A DNA stretch of 32,564 nucleotides from Clostridiales bacterium (GCA_021202015.1 JAJQDV010000022.1:1-32564); one strand, 5' to 3'. Shown: positions 7,251 to 15,137, counted from the first letter of the stretch. The notes: generated by a model not told the origin, from the sequence alone. Translations and numbers: made by a program.

Positions 7251-7976
7251 TCATACGTTGTGACGGTACTCATAGGGCAGTACCTTCATCCCGTTGTAGG
7301 AGGGGCAGTCCCGCACCCATTCGAGCGATTCTTTTACAATGGCGGTCTGCATGGGGATATTATTCGGTTCGCCCGCGTTGGAACCGATTGGGACATGCGG
7401 CGCCGTGATGCGCGGAGCTCCCTGCTGACGGGCGATCGGCGGAAGCGCGGCGATCACGCAGCAGCTCATTCCTTCGGTCTCGCAGCAGCGGGTGACGATG
7501 GTGGCGGAACGGTGGCAGGTGCCGCAGCCGCCGGTGCAGAGGACAATATCCACGCCCTGCGCCTTCAGCTTCGCGGCGATCTCCGGTCCGGTCTCGCCCG
7601 TGAATTTTTCTACGTTTCCGCCGCCGCCCATAAACGTATAGGTCTCATCGGCCAGGGAGCCGATAAAGCCCTCCTTCACCAGCTCACGCAGTCGGTCGAT
7701 GGGGAACATGGCGTTTACGTCTTTGTTGATGTCCGAGTTGTCAAATCCGCCGTGCGTCACCATCAGCTGATCGGAAGGGGTTGAGAATTCGATCGTGCGA
7801 TAACTGAAATCGCCCGAGGTGTTGAACGGCTCCTGATCTTTTTTGTGAATGCCGCCTGCCGTGATAAAAGCGATCTTACATTCGGACAGGGGCTTTTTTA
7901 ATTCGGTAAAAACCGGCTTCGGTGTGATCGGTACAAATATTTCAGACTGCATGTTTTCCACGGTTGTCAGTTTCAT
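7251..7976 (-). CDS. prdB: D-proline reductase subunit PrdB, cysteine form
   Basis: Predicted catalytic subunit of D-proline reductase, which opens the D-proline ring to 5-aminovalerate with electrons delivered through PrdC. The 241-residue length and the overall pattern fit PrdB, including T-H-G-G-F-D near 74-79 and C-T-G-G-C-G-T-C-H-R-S-A-T at 147-159. Characterised PrdB carries selenocysteine at about position 152 (in-frame TGA). Here the matching residue, Cys151, is a TGC codon at 7526-7524, so this is a cysteine homologue. Cys154 follows two residues later. The start at 7976 has AGGAGGAAA before it. The gene is the last of the minus-strand prd genes, 24 bp after the small protein gene. 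A related reductase of the glycine/proline reductase group acting on another substrate is possible, but the adjacent PrdA and proline racemase favour D-proline. Confidence 0.85.
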   Translation of the reverse strand: MKLTTVENMQSEIFVPITPKPVFTELKKPLSECKIAFITAGGIHKKDQEPFNTSGDFSYRTIEFSTPSDQLMVTHGGFDNSDINKDVNAMFPIDRLRELVKEGFIGSLADETYTFMGGGGNVEKFTGETGPEIAAKLKAQGVDIVLCTGGCGTCHRSATIVTRCCETEGMSCCVIAALPPIARQQGAPRITAPHVPIGSNAGEPNNIPMQTAIVKESLEWVRDCPSYNGMKVLPYEYRHNV

Positions 7977-8000
7977 AAAAGGTTTCCTCCTGTTCGATAA

Positions 8001-8411
8001 TTAAAAAATTTCCTGCATGTGGCTGAGCCAGAATTCCGTCTGCAGGCCCTCTTTCAGAGGGACATCCGTGAAGACAAAGCGCAGCGGAACGGCGACGGTT
8101 CCGATTCCGTCTGAAATCGTCGCCATGATGGCGGTGTCATTGACTTCCGTAATCGTCGCGTAGAGCATGGTGGGCCATGGATCCGGGCGAAACATTCCGC
8201 TCATGTCGACGGCAAACACGTCGTCTGTGACGCGCAGATAACTGAAGAAAAAGGTCAGCTCGCATCCGACGCGGATCGGACGGACGGCAGAGATGCAGGC
8301 CGGGCGGATCGTGATCACACCCAGTCTTCCGTGGATATGTATTTTTACATATTCCTCTGTAATCTCTTTGACCAGTCCGCTCATCCGGACCGGGTTGATT
8401 CTGTATTCCAC
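8001..8411 (-). CDS. Small prd-operon protein, possibly CBO2463/CBO2479-like
   Basis: A 136-residue soluble protein encoded between prdA and prdB, 52 bp after prdA and 24 bp before prdB. It has no signal peptide or membrane segment and no obvious catalytic motif. It is rich in beta-prone Val/Ile/Thr stretches, for example around V-K-I-H-I-H-G-R-L-G-V-I, suggesting a beta-barrel fold. Small proteins annotated as CBO2463/CBO2479-domain are, from memory, found in proline reductase operons of clostridia, and this may be one; I cannot confirm it. The GTG at 8411 is chosen because AGAGGAGG lies 8 nt before it. The ATG two bases earlier on the same strand is out of frame and only 4 nt from that site. 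Confidence 0.65.
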   Translation of the reverse strand: MEYRINPVRMSGLVKEITEEYVKIHIHGRLGVITIRPACISAVRPIRVGCELTFFFSYLRVTDDVFAVDMSGMFRPDPWPTMLYATITEVNDTAIMATISDGIGTVAVPLRFVFTDVPLKEGLQTEFWLSHMQEIF

Positions 8412-8463
8412 ACATGTCGCCTCCTCTGTTTGTTGTGAAGTGAATTGCGGGTTCGGAAACGCG

Positions 8464-10338
8464 TCAGTGCAGCGTGCCGCTGTCGACCAGCGCGGTTTCC
8501 GGGAGACCCAGCAGCCGGTTGTTCGCATTGATCACGTCGTTGTTCCATTTCTTCGGGGCGGGTTTGATCTCCACGCCGGCCATTTTGTTTTTGAGCATCT
8601 GGATGGCGCGGGCGGCGACTTCCTTTGTAACGCAGGAGCATCCCGCGATGTTATCTTCAAAGCCGCCCAGATCCATATTCTCTTCTACCATGGCGTCGGC
8701 ATATCTGTTTCCGACCACAAGCTGTCCCTGATAAGCGCAGAACGATACGCCGACCACCGGAATGCCGCGTTTCCCGGCCTGCCCGATGTGCTGGATGAAA
8801 TCGATATGGTTGTTTCCGAAGCCCTCCGTAGTGATGATGCATCCGTCAATGTCCAGACCTTCGAGCATGCTGCCGAGTCTTTCGGATACCCAGAGCTTTT
8901 CATCGTTGACCTGGGGAGAGCCGATGAAGATTACACCGACGAGATCCAGCTCGGCATCCGCGGCCAGTCCCTCGACCAGCGGCTCGCGGATGTAATGCCG
9001 CGTCATTTCCTTTGTCGCGGGTCCGATACAGGTCAGTGCGTGGATGGAACCGTCCCGCACCTGATTCGGCGTCAGGAGGATCGGCACATTACCGCAGTCC
9101 ACATTTTTCTGGCCGCCCAGGATGCCGCAGGGCTCGGTCGGACAGATCACATTGTCGTGCATTGCGCCCTGTCCCATGATCTCTTTGACGAGAACAACCC
9201 GGGGATTGCCCTTGCGGCGGACGTCCTCGCAGATTTCCTCGCGGACGACTTCGCCGTCGTATTTTTTCAGCTCTTTGCGGATGGCGTCAATGATGGAATC
9301 CTGGCATTTGTGCGCGGCAAACGGTCCGGGCCGGCTCATGCCGGTCATGCGCTCGATCGTAGCATGGCAGCGGATGATGATGTCGTTTTCATCCGCGCAT
9401 CCCGGATGGCCGAAATACATTTTTTCATCCAGATACCCTTCAGAGGAGCCGAATTCGTGGATCTGGACGCCGTCCTCGTCCACTCCGGTCAGCATGAAAA
9501 CAACGCCGTCGGCGACCTTTGTAATTCCCTCGCCCAGCTCGCCTTCAACCTTGGCGGCGATTGGGCAGACGTCCATGATGGTCTCCGTATAGATATGCCG
9601 TTTGTCGGGATAGATCACATCCAGCTGAATATCTTTACATAATGCGTCTTCCTTCAGGGCTTTCTTTGCCAGGGCTTCATCGATATAGATCACCCCGTTT
9701 TCAATAGCGGTTCTGTCTCCGATTACAACATCGGTGATCTTTATATGCTGTTTGATCAGGGTGCGGATGACCTTTTTTGCGCCGGTTTCCGGAACGGCGG
9801 GAAAATCGGTGCCGAAGGATGGTTCCTGCTGGAACGGCTCCAGCGGAATATCCAGGGAGAATCCCTTTAGTTCTGCGGCGCTTTCGATTTCGATATGCAG
9901 GGTCTGCGTTCCGGGGAGCGCCCTGACGATAGAAGCCGGAGATGCGGCTGTACCGGGTGCAGGAGCCGATTCCGACGAAGCGTCACATGTCAGAAATGAT
10001 TTCCCGGATGAGACAGATCCCGCAACAGGGGCGGTTTCCGGAGTTTCATATGTGTGATCCGGTGCCGGGGCGGTTTCCGGAACTACATTTACGCGATTGA
10101 GTACCGATGCGGTAATCTGGGTCAACGCTTCCACATCACAGACCAGCGTAGCGCCGAGCACCTGTTCGATCGTCAGCCCGTCCGGACGCAGCGTCAGAAG
10201 TCCGGCCTCCTCCATATCGTCGAACAGTGTGGGATCCTCCAGATCCGCGGCGCTGATTTTTAAGCCTTTGCTTCTGCGGCAGCAGAAAACAGCGGGATCT
10301 TTTAAATGCTTCTGCAGTGTTTCCGGTGTGATTGACAT
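8464..10338 (-). CDS. prdA: D-proline reductase proprotein PrdA (may be translated from its own start)
   Basis: The 624-residue PrdA module with its own ATG (10338) and AAGGAGG 8 nt upstream, so it could be made separately even though it lies in frame behind PrdC. Its length is that of ordinary PrdA. The N-terminus is M-S-I-T-P-E-T-L-Q; residues about 100-155 form an Ala/Pro/Thr/Ser-rich linker. The processing site is A-L-T-C-I-G-P-A-T-K-E: cleavage before Cys437 (codon 9030-9028) would convert the Cys to the catalytic pyruvoyl group and release a C-terminal chain of about 188 residues, similar to the small subunit of the known enzyme. The proline is bound as a Schiff base to the pyruvoyl group and reduced together with PrdB. 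Confidence 0.85.
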   Translation of the reverse strand: MSITPETLQKHLKDPAVFCCRRSKGLKISAADLEDPTLFDDMEEAGLLTLRPDGLTIEQVLGATLVCDVEALTQITASVLNRVNVVPETAPAPDHTYETPETAPVAGSVSSGKSFLTCDASSESAPAPGTAASPASIVRALPGTQTLHIEIESAAELKGFSLDIPLEPFQQEPSFGTDFPAVPETGAKKVIRTLIKQHIKITDVVIGDRTAIENGVIYIDEALAKKALKEDALCKDIQLDVIYPDKRHIYTETIMDVCPIAAKVEGELGEGITKVADGVVFMLTGVDEDGVQIHEFGSSEGYLDEKMYFGHPGCADENDIIIRCHATIERMTGMSRPGPFAAHKCQDSIIDAIRKELKKYDGEVVREEICEDVRRKGNPRVVLVKEIMGQGAMHDNVICPTEPCGILGGQKNVDCGNVPILLTPNQVRDGSIHALTCIGPATKEMTRHYIREPLVEGLAADAELDLVGVIFIGSPQVNDEKLWVSERLGSMLEGLDIDGCIITTEGFGNNHIDFIQHIGQAGKRGIPVVGVSFCAYQGQLVVGNRYADAMVEENMDLGGFEDNIAGCSCVTKEVAARAIQMLKNKMAGVEIKPAPKKWNNDVINANNRLLGLPETALVDSGTLH

Positions 10339-11661
10339 AAGACATTCCTCCTTAAATATAGCGGTTTTCCGGATTCTCCGGATCAGCGGGTGGTTGACGG
10401 CTCGCAGGGCCTGGTCCGTACAGTGCCAGACCGGGAGCCCGAGCGCCGGCGCGCAGGACATAACGGTGTTGGTACAATCCGTGCAGCTGCTGATCAGGAC
10501 GGCCTGCGCCCCCGCCTTTTTCAAAGCCATCACCTTCTGCACCTGACCGGGGCAGTGTCCCGGGTTTTCACATTTCCTCGTGCCCCGTACCTCCTTTGCC
10601 TGTTTGCAGAATTCAATGCCGGCGACAGAACTTCCCAGACTTTCGGCGATCTGTCGCAGGCGGGCTTCATCGGCGCCGCATGCGCAGACAAGAAGACCGA
10701 TTTTTTCCGGTCCCCGCGGAAAACATTCTGATGCGATGAGGCCGCCGGTCGTCTTGACCAGCGGAGCATCCATGGCGGTGCGCTTGCCGGTGAAGGGTCC
10801 TCCCGCGATCAGTTCCCCGAATTCATCGGCGGCGCCGCCCGCTTTTTGAAACAGGGCTTCGGTGGAGATGCCGAGCGGCTGGTCGGGGAATACCCGAATC
10901 AGATTATCCCGGTGATTCCCGCGAATCTTTCCGGCAATCGTGACGTCCTTGTCGATCAGCGGCTTTCTGAGGACCACGGCTTCATAGATCCGATATACAG
11001 TCTCCGTGTTCAGTACGACGGCGCCTGCGGCGGAGGGGAGTGCTTCCGGCGGCAGCAGCTGACCGAGGGATTCCCGGATGACGGCTCTTTCTTCTCCCAT
11101 TGGATACAGATCCGGAAGAAGGCAAAGCTCGAAGGGTCTGTCTCGGATTTCGCGGTTGAGCGCGGCGCACTCCACAGTATGCTTTTCCTTTATGGCTATG
11201 AGAGCCTGTCCGGCATGAACCAGTGTTCGGACGATTTCCAGTCCCTGCAGGATTTCTGCGGCGTTGCTTCGGATGCGTGCCAGGTTGTGTTCCAGAACGG
11301 GTTCGCACTCTGCGGCGTTTAAGATGACCGTGCCGCCGGGAACGGGAGTTTTCAGTTTCGCGTATGTGGGAAATCCGGCGCCGCCGAGACCGACGATTCC
11401 GGCCCGGCGGATCATGTCCAGAGGTTCGCCCTGTGCCAGCGGAATATAGTTCGCCGGGACGGCTTCTGTGCCTTCCACGGTTATTTCATGCGTATTCACC
11501 TCTGTTACAACCCCCGGGATACTGCTGTAAACGGGTGCGCATAACGCGTCCGGATCCGCAGATGCAAGAAGCTGTCCGCGTACCACGGAGGAACCTTCCG
11601 TGACACAGGGGACAGCTTCTTTGCCGATGTGTTGTCGGAGAGGGAATCGAAAGATGCTCAT
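8464..11661 (-). CDS. prdC-prdA: PrdC-PrdA fused reading frame (RnfC-like electron carrier joined to D-proline reductase proprotein)
   Basis: One uninterrupted frame of 1065 codons joins two proteins that are normally separate. Residues 1-441 are PrdC, an RnfC-like protein thought to bring electrons from NADH to proline reductase. It shows G-L-G-G-A-G-F-P near 91-98, N-A-A-E-C-E-P near 115-121, and a Cys-rich end with S-S-C-T-D-C-T-N-T (Cys393, Cys396). Homologues can carry selenocysteine in this cluster; here the codons are TGC or TGT. Residues 442-1065 are PrdA. At the junction the prdA ribosome site AAGGAGG (10353-10347) is read through in frame as part of F-K-E-E-C-L before the prdA ATG. 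The frame would have ended in a TAA touching that site if one more A stood in the GGAAAACC run upstream. So the fusion may be real, a one-base deletion, or a sequence error. ATG 11661 is chosen for AGAGGTG upstream; GTG 11670 and ATG 11667 are alternatives. Confidence 0.8.
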   Translation of the reverse strand: MSIFRFPLRQHIGKEAVPCVTEGSSVVRGQLLASADPDALCAPVYSSIPGVVTEVNTHEITVEGTEAVPANYIPLAQGEPLDMIRRAGIVGLGGAGFPTYAKLKTPVPGGTVILNAAECEPVLEHNLARIRSNAAEILQGLEIVRTLVHAGQALIAIKEKHTVECAALNREIRDRPFELCLLPDLYPMGEERAVIRESLGQLLPPEALPSAAGAVVLNTETVYRIYEAVVLRKPLIDKDVTIAGKIRGNHRDNLIRVFPDQPLGISTEALFQKAGGAADEFGELIAGGPFTGKRTAMDAPLVKTTGGLIASECFPRGPEKIGLLVCACGADEARLRQIAESLGSSVAGIEFCKQAKEVRGTRKCENPGHCPGQVQKVMALKKAGAQAVLISSCTDCTNTVMSCAPALGLPVWHCTDQALRAVNHPLIRRIRKTAIFKEECLMSITPETLQKHLKDPAVFCCRRSKGLKISAADLEDPTLFDDMEEAGLLTLRPDGLTIEQVLGATLVCDVEALTQITASVLNRVNVVPETAPAPDHTYETPETAPVAGSVSSGKSFLTCDASSESAPAPGTAASPASIVRALPGTQTLHIEIESAAELKGFSLDIPLEPFQQEPSFGTDFPAVPETGAKKVIRTLIKQHIKITDVVIGDRTAIENGVIYIDEALAKKALKEDALCKDIQLDVIYPDKRHIYTETIMDVCPIAAKVEGELGEGITKVADGVVFMLTGVDEDGVQIHEFGSSEGYLDEKMYFGHPGCADENDIIIRCHATIERMTGMSRPGPFAAHKCQDSIIDAIRKELKKYDGEVVREEICEDVRRKGNPRVVLVKEIMGQGAMHDNVICPTEPCGILGGQKNVDCGNVPILLTPNQVRDGSIHALTCIGPATKEMTRHYIREPLVEGLAADAELDLVGVIFIGSPQVNDEKLWVSERLGSMLEGLDIDGCIITTEGFGNNHIDFIQHIGQAGKRGIPVVGVSFCAYQGQLVVGNRYADAMVEENMDLGGFEDNIAGCSCVTKEVAARAIQMLKNKMAGVEIKPAPKKWNNDVINANNRLLGLPETALVDSGTLH
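10339..10353 (-). promoter_or_regulatory. Internal ribosome-binding site of prdA inside the fused frame
   Basis: AAGGAGG at 10353-10347 is followed by 8 nt and the ATG at 10338. It decides the probable independent start of PrdA and marks the old prdC/prdA boundary. Confidence 0.75.
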
Positions 11662-11766
11662 CTTCATCACCTCTATTTTATAACCTTTGTTCCTTCGAAT
11701 CAGGAATCACCGGCTTTTGTTATCTCATAGTATCGCCGCTGATCGATGTTCGGTGAACTTGCCCAC

Positions 11767-11772
11767 AGTATA
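11767..11772 (-). promoter_or_regulatory. Possible -10 box of the prd operon
   Basis: TATACT on the minus strand (11772-11767), about 105 bp before the prdC start. No good -35 box lies 16-18 bp upstream (TTCCCT at best), which would fit an activator-dependent promoter. Confidence 0.3.
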
Positions 11773-11877
11773 CAGGATAAAACGGAAAAAGGGAAATTTC
11801 TATTCTCCATGGAAGGCATAACAGATTGTTATGGATAAAGCTGAGAATTTTGGTAGAGAATGTGACCGGAAACCGTT

Positions 11878-11985
11878 AAGGTATACCTTCCAGGCACTCG
11901 TGAACTCATGCGCTAACGCGCGGGGTGCGCTATGCGCAACAAGGTATACCTTCCAGGCACCTCTTAATTCATGCGCTTCGCGCGG
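11878..11985 (-). repeat. 63-bp-spaced direct repeat at the 3' end of the second LysR gene
   Basis: AAGGTATACCTTCCAGGCAC begins at 11878 and again at 11941. Each copy continues with a related stretch containing ATGCGCT and CGCGCG. Copy 2 includes the stop codon and last codons of the minus-strand LysR gene (11964). Copy 1 is a diverged duplicate beyond it. Confidence 0.85.
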
Positions 11986-12869
11986 AAATAACAAGGTAGC
12001 AGTTCCGGCAGGGTTTCCTGCGTGACATGGATAAAGCGGGAGGCGGCGGGTGTGAGCCCCTGTTTGGAAATATACGCGATTCCGAGTTCGCGGGAGAAGA
12101 ACGGATCCAGCGGAAGGACCCGCACATGTTCAGCGGTTCCCCGGATTACCAGATCGGGAAGAATGCTGATGCCGAGGTCATTGGCGACCATGGTTACAAT
12201 GGCGAGGTCGTCCTTCGAAGAAAAATGCGTGTTCGGATCAATACCGGTCTGGCTCAGGACATGGTGGATATCATAATCTGTGCCCTCTGCGGAAAGAATG
12301 AAGGGCTGGTTCTCGATTTCCGAGAGCGGGAAACCCGATTCGGAACAGAACGGATAATTTTCCGGGAGAATGGCCATCAGCGGATCCTCGCAGAGAGAGA
12401 GCCATTCCAGCCCGCAGGTGCGTCTCCGACTCAACAGACCCAGATCGGCCCGGCTGTTTCTGATCCAGGAGACAATGTCATCCGTGCCGCCTTCCAGCAG
12501 TTCAATCTCAATGCCCGGATACTGTTTCTGAAAAGAGGACAGAATGGACGGAAGCCAGTTGCGGGAGATGCTGGCGAAACAGGCGATCGTCAGATGACCG
12601 TTTTCCAGACTGTGAAAAGACGCGACCATCTGCTCGATTTTTTCATTGTCGTCAAGGAGCTGGCGGACCAGGGGGAGGAGGGTCCTGCCGTTCGAAGTGA
12701 GCACAACACCCTTTTTTGTGCGCAGGAAGAGCGGGAAGCCGAGTTCGTTTTCCAGCGTTTTCAGTACGCGGCTCACGCCCGGCTGTGTATAACCCATACG
12801 AAGACCTGATTTTGTGAAATTTTTTGTTTCCGCTACATCTGCAAATAATGCGTATTTGTTGATCTCCAT
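11964..12869 (-). CDS. LysR-family transcriptional regulator (between prd operon and transporter operon)
   Basis: Predicted DNA-binding regulator of 301 residues, with a winged helix-turn-helix at about 3-62 (G-Y-T-Q-P-G-V-S-R-V-L-K-T-L-E) and an effector domain from about 90 on (L-T-I-A-C-F-A-S-I near 94). It lies between the prdC start and the divergent amino-acid transporter operon, the usual place for a LysR regulator of both. The start at 12869 has GAGAGGAG upstream. A TATAAT lies at 13012-13007, but with no well-spaced -35 box. Between that box and the start codon is a strong hairpin followed by TTTT on this strand, which could attenuate expression. The last codons sit in a direct repeat that was duplicated downstream. 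The effector is not known; proline or 5-aminovalerate would fit the context. Confidence 0.85.
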   Translation of the reverse strand: MEINKYALFADVAETKNFTKSGLRMGYTQPGVSRVLKTLENELGFPLFLRTKKGVVLTSNGRTLLPLVRQLLDDNEKIEQMVASFHSLENGHLTIACFASISRNWLPSILSSFQKQYPGIEIELLEGGTDDIVSWIRNSRADLGLLSRRRTCGLEWLSLCEDPLMAILPENYPFCSESGFPLSEIENQPFILSAEGTDYDIHHVLSQTGIDPNTHFSSKDDLAIVTMVANDLGISILPDLVIRGTAEHVRVLPLDPFFSRELGIAYISKQGLTPAASRFIHVTQETLPELLPCYFRAKRMN

Positions 12870-12940
12870 AGATATTCTCCTCTCCGGTGCTTTCCTGGTA
12901 TAGAGTCCGGTTAATTCGAGGACGCCACACCAGATGAAAA

Positions 12941-12967
12941 GGAGGCTGTCCTTCGCGGACGGCCTCC
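12941..12967 (-). terminator. Terminator-like hairpin in the LysR leader
   Basis: GGAGGCTGTCC (12941-12951) and GGACGGCCTCC (12957-12967) pair along 11 bp with one G-T pair. On the minus strand the stem is followed directly by TTTTCATC, about 70 bp before the LysR start, so it may end or attenuate the LysR transcript. It lies in the 563-bp intergenic stretch 12870-13432. Confidence 0.5.
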
Positions 12968-13121
12968 CTTGGTTCTGAAAATTCCGATATTCATTTCTTT
13001 TTTTCTATTATAAAAGAATTTTTCAGAAAATACCTGCCAAAAATATTGAAAATCCGTCCCGGTTCGTTGTCGTTTTTCTCACATATAACAATCTGTCATG
13101 GATCCTATATGATATCGTTAG

Positions 13122-13150
13122 TTTACAAACGGGAAATCCTGTGTTTTAAT
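13122..13150 (+). promoter_or_regulatory. Possible promoter of the amino-acid transporter operon
   Basis: TTTACA (13122-13127) and TTTAAT (13145-13150) are 17 bp apart. The transcript would have a leader of about 275 nt holding the palindrome and hairpin annotated next. Confidence 0.4.
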
Positions 13151-13216
13151 GCAGTCAACCTTCAAAAATTCATTTTCGAGGCAGGCAACGGAGTCAAAAA
13201 GACTTCAGGCGCCTGC

Positions 13217-13264
13217 TTTTTTATCATATAGGAAAGTTCTCCGAACTTCCTATATGATAAAAAA
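13217..13264. repeat. Long near-perfect palindrome
   Basis: Arms of 23 nt (13217-13239) and 22 nt (13243-13264) are complementary apart from one extra A, around a TCC loop. Each strand starts with TTTTTTATCATATAGGAA. The first 14 bases recur at the end of the window (near 32545) followed by AGAA. It may belong to a family of dispersed palindromes. Confidence 0.8.
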
Positions 13265-13332
13265 CGCTCCGCTGTGGATACGCATGCCGTGCAAAGGAAG
13301 ATGTCTGCTTACGCAGACGCGCGGCAGCGCAG

Positions 13333-13359
13333 GAATCCCGCGAAGCGGGATTCTGTTTT
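13333..13359 (+). terminator. Terminator-like hairpin in the transporter leader
   Basis: GAATCCCGC (13333-13341) and GCGGGATTC (13345-13353) form a 9-bp stem with a GAA loop, followed by TGTTTT. It ends about 70 nt before the binding-protein gene and may reduce read-through. Confidence 0.5.
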
Positions 13360-13432
13360 ATGAAAGGTTTTGCTGCAAAAGGAAAAATTGTTTCGCACCC
13401 GGTTTTTTTGAAATCGGAAAAAGGAGGAAATC

Positions 13433-14329
13433 ATGAAAAAGAAAAAAATGATCTCATTATTTATGGCGTTCGGCATGGCGGCGACACTGCTTGCCGGCTG
13501 CGGCAGCAGCACGGACAGCAGTGGGGAAACGGAAGAGACCGCGTCCGCCGCGGAGGAGTCTTCTGAGTCTGAGAGCGCCGCTGCGGAGGAAACCGCGGAC
13601 GCGCCTTCCTGCCAGGGCGCACTGGAAGGGGTGACCCTTGTTGTCGGTACTTCCGGAACCTATGCGCCGTTTTCTTATTTCGCTGAGGATGGAGTGACAT
13701 TGCAGGGATTTGATATCGATTTCCTGTATGCGCTTCAGGATATCCTCGGATTTGAGATCGCGGACGATACCATTCAGGATATGGATTACAGCCCGCTCGG
13801 AACATCCATCAGCCAGGGTACGCTGGACATCGCGGCCGCGGCGCTCTGCGCAACGGATGAGCGAAAGGAATCCATGAATTTTACCGATATTTATTATGAC
13901 GCCGGCATTGTCGTGGTCGTCGGGGTTGATAACGAGACCATAACGAGTGTGGACGATCTGACGGGCGGCGAGTACACCGTTGCCATTCAGAGCGGGACGA
14001 TCGCTTATGAATACGCGGTCGCGAATCTCCCGGAGGACTGTCTGCAGACCTATGATTCTCAGGCATTGGCATACAAGGCGGTAGAGGACGGGCAGGCGGA
14101 CGCGACGATCTACGATCAGCCGGGTACCGCGTATTCCATTAAGACGGGCGAGATCAACTTAAAGATCGTCGGCGACGAGTTCTATACCGGGCAGGCGCCG
14201 TACGCACTGGCTCTGTCGTTTGATATCTGCGAGGAATATCCGGAAATCGTGGATGATTTCAATGAGGCCATCGCTTATCTCGAGGAAACCGGAAAAATGG
14301 ATGAGATCAAAGCGGCCTGGTGTGATTAA
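13433..14329 (+). CDS. Amino-acid ABC transporter, substrate-binding lipoprotein
   Basis: Extracytoplasmic binding protein of 298 residues in the family 3 (polar amino acid) group. The signal peptide ends in a lipobox L-L-A-G-C with Cys23, followed by a Ser/Glu/Ala-rich linker to about residue 60. The mature domain begins L-V-V-G-T-S-G-T-Y-A-P-F-S-Y and contains G-F-D-I-D, a hallmark of this group, and a D-I-A-A-A-A stretch. The start at 13433 follows AAAAAGGAGGAAATC. It is the first of three transporter genes. Because proline reductase, proline racemase and a regulator surround the operon, proline is a reasonable substrate guess, but the sequence does not show specificity. Confidence 0.85.
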   Translation: MKKKKMISLFMAFGMAATLLAGCGSSTDSSGETEETASAAEESSESESAAAEETADAPSCQGALEGVTLVVGTSGTYAPFSYFAEDGVTLQGFDIDFLYALQDILGFEIADDTIQDMDYSPLGTSISQGTLDIAAAALCATDERKESMNFTDIYYDAGIVVVVGVDNETITSVDDLTGGEYTVAIQSGTIAYEYAVANLPEDCLQTYDSQALAYKAVEDGQADATIYDQPGTAYSIKTGEINLKIVGDEFYTGQAPYALALSFDICEEYPEIVDDFNEAIAYLEETGKMDEIKAAWCD

Positions 14330-14407
14330 AATAACAAAACCCTTCCCCCTGCGGGGAAAACGTATCTGACACGGGCAGGCTGATTTCCTGCAGGAGGGAG
14401 GAATCCT

Positions 14408-15073
14408 ATGAGTGCCGAATTTTTAGCTGAAATCATACCGATGCTGTTTCGCGGGCTGAAGGTCACCATGCAGATCGCATTGACGGGTATCCTTCTGGGC
14501 TTTATCCTCGGCGCTGTCAGCGGCTATGCGCTGCAGTGCCGGAATAAGATCGCGAGGGCAATCGCCAATGTTTACATATGGGTTATCCGCGGGACGCCGC
14601 TTGTTGTGCAGGCATTGTATGTGTATTTTGCGCTTCCGGCTCTGGTGACGCTGATTACGGGGAACCGTTTTGTGATCGACAGCGTGGTCGCCGGCATTAT
14701 CGTCATCACGCTGAACGCGGGAGCGTTTATTTCCGCGATCGTCAAGGGCGCGCTGGAAGGTGTGGACATCGGACAGAGGGAGGCGGGACACGCGCTGGGG
14801 ATGACCCGGTTTCAGGTGCTTTTGCATGTGGTGATTCCCCCGGCGTTTAAATCCATGATTCCCGGTCTGTTTAACCAGTTTATCATCTCTGTAAAAGATA
14901 CGGCGCTGCTGTCCATGATCTCGGTTGCGGATATCACCCGCCAGACGCAGAACTATGTGGCGCGTACATACAATACCCTGCCCGCATATACGGCCTGCGC
15001 CCTGTTTTATCTCATTCTGCTGTCCATTCTGATGGTGCTGCAGAAGGTAGTGGAAAACCGTATCAACAAATAG
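14408..15073 (+). CDS. Amino-acid ABC transporter permease (HisM/GlnP type)
   Basis: Membrane subunit of 221 residues with about five hydrophobic segments. It has the EAA loop that contacts the ATPase, E-A-G-H-A-L-G-M-T near 121-129 and ending V-V-I-P. The N-terminal region [13 protein letters not shown] is typical for polar amino-acid permeases. Only one permease gene is present, so the channel should be a homodimer. It follows the binding protein by 78 bp, and GCAGGAGGGAGGA precedes the ATG. Confidence 0.88.
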   Translation: MSAEFLAEIIPMLFRGLKVTMQIALTGILLGFILGAVSGYALQCRNKIARAIANVYIWVIRGTPLVVQALYVYFALPALVTLITGNRFVIDSVVAGIIVITLNAGAFISAIVKGALEGVDIGQREAGHALGMTRFQVLLHVVIPPAFKSMIPGLFNQFIISVKDTALLSMISVADITRQTQNYVARTYNTLPAYTACALFYLILLSILMVLQKVVENRINK

Positions 15074-15137
15074 GAGGCAGATTCTTTCGCGCAGAGGGCG
15101 GTCGGAATCCGCATCGGAAAACAGGAGGGCGGCAATT

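Noticed and set aside
8293-9642. Long plus-strand frame of 449 codons opposite prdA
   Set aside because: It is the antisense shadow of a well-supported gene; its composition and lack of motifs and ribosome site argue against coding.
11800-11994. Small minus-strand frame of 64 codons with repeated A-W-K-V-Y-L motif
   Set aside because: The repeated peptide is just translation of the direct repeat at the end of the LysR gene; no ribosome site fits.
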